The notes under the pieces: generated by a model | What the model saw: the letters and a program-made list of their open reading frames with translations, nothing else | Database searches by the model: none | What the model was told of the DNA's origin: nothing | Made by a program: the position numbers and the translations under genes | In this document: in pieces, positions 4,758 through 5,954 of the stretch | How the letters are laid out: each line of letters starts with the position of its first letter | Numbering within the stretch: the first letter of the stretch is position 1 | Origin: Acidobacteriota bacterium | Lineage (GTDB): Bacteria; Acidobacteriota; UBA890 | Length of the DNA: 5,954 nucleotides | Reading direction: 5' to 3' | NCBI GenBank assembly: GCA_030609765.1 | Contig: JAUWTE010000220.1 | Span: 1-5,954 of the forward strand

Positions 4758-4804
4758 CGCGGATCACACGGTGCAACCGGCGAGTGACGGGGATACGAAG
4801 ACCC
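4758..4804 (+). repeat. 47-nt perfectly conserved repeat, copy 2
   Basis: 47 of 47 bases match 2352-2398. Its right end is the end of all similarity between the two composite repeats and also the point where strongly GC-rich flank begins, so it probably marks the boundary of the element. Confidence 0.85.
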
Positions 4805-5011
4805 TGATGAACACGGTCACGGAGGCGGCGGAGCAACTCGAGCGCGTACGGGAGGATGAAGAGAGCGCCGCGCAATCGAACACCGCGCGGACTATCCGCA
4901 ATTGGCGATTCGTGGCGGGCACCCGTGCGCGGACCTACGGATTCTGCAAGCCCGGAGGTCGCGCGCGATCACGCCCGCCGAGAGGCTGTGCAGGGCTCTT
5001 GCCTCGGGATG
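4805..5011. other. GC-rich flank, possible gene fragment
   Basis: An ATG at 4807 begins MNTVTEAAEQLERVREDEES, about 20 codons with high third-position GC and helical composition, then loses protein-like character and runs antisense through the next gene. No ribosome binding site precedes it. It may be a fragment of a gene cut by the repeat, or chance in GC-rich DNA. At the right, CCGAGAGGC (4978-4986) and GCCTCGG (5001-5007) can pair imperfectly just beyond the stop of the minus-strand gene at 5012, where a terminator would be expected, but there is no T-tract. Confidence 0.3.
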
Positions 5012-5954
5012 CTAGGGCAGCACCACCACCCGCCGCGCGCGAACCCGCGGGCCCACTTCCAGCGTCAGCCAGTAGACACCGCGCGCCCCATCGCGTGGAA
5101 AGATGTCGCCCAACCGGAATCCGCCCTCGGCGCTCGAACAGCCCACCGTGCGTGCGCCGACCAGCCGGCCGTTCACATCCCGAAGACACGCTCTCCCGCA
5201 TGCGGGCGCTCCCAAATGCCAGCGCACGGTGGCGCTCCGGCCCCCCGGGTTGGGTCGCACATCCAACGCGAACCGCGTCAGATCGATCGGCGCCTCGATC
5301 ACCGCAGGCTCACTGAGATTGACCGCCCAGTTGTTCGTGTAGATCCGCTCGGCCATCTCGATCACGGCGGCCTCGCCCGCGAGATGACTGCTGAGCTCGT
5401 ACGGCTCGGAGTAGGGCCCCATGTCGGACCATGAGACCGGCAGATCCGCATCCCAGTCGGTCGGGTCCACCGGTGGATTGGGATCGACGAGACGATAGTA
5501 GCACTCGTCGGGATTGAGGCGACACCACAGTGCTTGTCCCCGCAGCCCGTCATAGGCGTGCTGAATGTGGATGTGTTCATCGGCGGCTTGTACATGGTCG
5601 ACGATGCGGAAGGCGAGGATGGAGCGGAGGTCGGGGAGCGCGATCGCGAGATCCTCGTAGAAGCGCGTCGCATCACGCAGCGACCAGTACGCATCACACT
5701 CCTCCGGCGTGGCCACGTCGGTGGGCCAGGCCCCGTCGTAGACATCGTGCTCAAACGCCGCGAGCGTCGTCTCGAACGAGTAGTGGAGCAACACGTCACC
5801 GAACTCATACGACGCGAGCGGGTAGAACACGTAGTCCTCACCCACATCCAGACGCCCGTTCTCGTTCACATCAAAGCAGCCCGGGTCATCGAACACGAAG
5901 TCGACGCTCCCGTTGCCGTTGCCATCGAGGAAGAGGATCCCCTCGCGTTCAAAC
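5012..5954 (-). CDS. Secreted protein with calcium-loop repeats and C-terminal FlgD-Ig/sorting-type domain, N-terminus outside window
   Basis: The minus-strand frame is open from the window edge to the TAG at 5014-5012, giving 313 visible residues; the GTG at 5896 is an internal Val. Two calcium-loop motifs lie at the start: D10-GNGNGSV-D18 and D28-VNENGRL-D36, of the dockerin/EF-hand DxNxNGxxD type, followed by GED. The middle (residues about 45-200) is acidic and aromatic, with Cys at several places ('TPEECDAYW', 'LWCRLNPDECYYRLV') and a 'DHVQAADEHIHIQHAYDGLR' segment; I do not recognise an enzyme family. Residues about 228-313 form a beta-sandwich: 'LDVRPNPGGRSATVRWHL', 'LRDVNGRLVGART', 'GVYWLTLEVG' and a basic end 'RARRVVVLP', as in FlgD-Ig/type-9-secretion sorting domains. 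Export to the surface or medium is inferred from this tail. Codon use is GC-rich like the left window edge, so it probably belongs to the host chromosome. Confidence 0.85.
   Translation of the reverse strand, partial: FEREGILFLDGNGNGSVDFVFDDPGCFDVNENGRLDVGEDYVFYPLASYEFGDVLLHYSFETTLAAFEHDVYDGAWPTDVATPEECDAYWSLRDATRFYEDLAIALPDLRSILAFRIVDHVQAADEHIHIQHAYDGLRGQALWCRLNPDECYYRLVDPNPPVDPTDWDADLPVSWSDMGPYSEPYELSSHLAGEAAVIEMAERIYTNNWAVNLSEPAVIEAPIDLTRFALDVRPNPGGRSATVRWHLGAPACGRACLRDVNGRLVGARTVGCSSAEGGFRLGDIFPRDGARGVYWLTLEVGPRVRARRVVVLP

Noticed and set aside
1623..4804. Integron cassette array with attC sites
   Set aside because: The repeats are far longer than attC sites, GTTRRRY-type core sites were not found at the block boundaries, and there is no integrase in the window.
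4552..5434. Long plus-strand open frames (254 aa and 192 aa) over the right part
   Set aside because: They run antisense to the minus-strand secreted-protein gene, have no ribosome binding site, and are rich in Arg, Pro and Ala as expected for shadow frames in GC-rich DNA.
1..5954. CRISPR array, tRNA or rRNA
   Set aside because: No short regularly spaced repeats, no cloverleaf with a T-loop motif, and no rRNA-like stretch were seen by eye; weak tRNA-like matches cannot be fully excluded without a scan.

Overview
The window looks like an accessory stretch of a Gram-negative bacterial genome outside the well-studied groups. The clearest clue is the protein at the right edge. It has calcium-loop (dockerin/EF-hand type) repeats and a C-terminal 'RPNP ... 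GVYWLTLE' domain of the FlgD-Ig/type-9-sorting kind, which is common in the FCB superphylum and relatives (Bacteroidota, Latescibacterota, Eisenbacteria-like lineages). An OmpA-family protein with an N-terminal DUF4892-like region supports a diderm host. Lineage is inference only; no rRNA or marker gene is present.

Layout, left to right. 1-553: 3' part of a GC-rich plus-strand gene (DUF4230-like). 557-700: start of a tightly coupled next gene, apparently frameshifted and cut off where base composition drops. 703-1536: an AT-rich minus-strand gene for an unknown secreted protein with a strong ribosome binding site. 1540-2450: no convincing gene, but the first copy of a composite non-coding repeat (a 287-nt module, a 16-mer and a 47-mer) with a long hairpin. 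2454-2729: C-terminal remnant of an IS1634-type (DUF4277) transposase. 2840-3838: intact OmpA-family gene with signal peptide. 3958-4284: remnant of an ISAzo13-type transposase, with hairpins around it. 4354-4804: second, more compact copy of the composite repeat. 4805-5011: no firm gene. 5012-5954: minus-strand gene for a large secreted protein, running off the window.

The two intact genes in the middle (703-1536 and 2840-3838) both encode exported proteins, both lie on the minus strand and both have strong Shine-Dalgarno sequences. They sit among transposase fragments and copies of one structured repeat, between GC-rich flanks. The simplest reading is an insertion hot spot in which an island of cell-envelope genes and dying mobile elements was built up within a GC-rich chromosome. 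No intact transposase, recombinase, reverse transcriptase or CRISPR is visible. The main unexplained item is the composite repeat: the parts of the two copies differ in conservation (about 90% for the large module, 47/47 for the small one) and in spacing, and the function is unknown.
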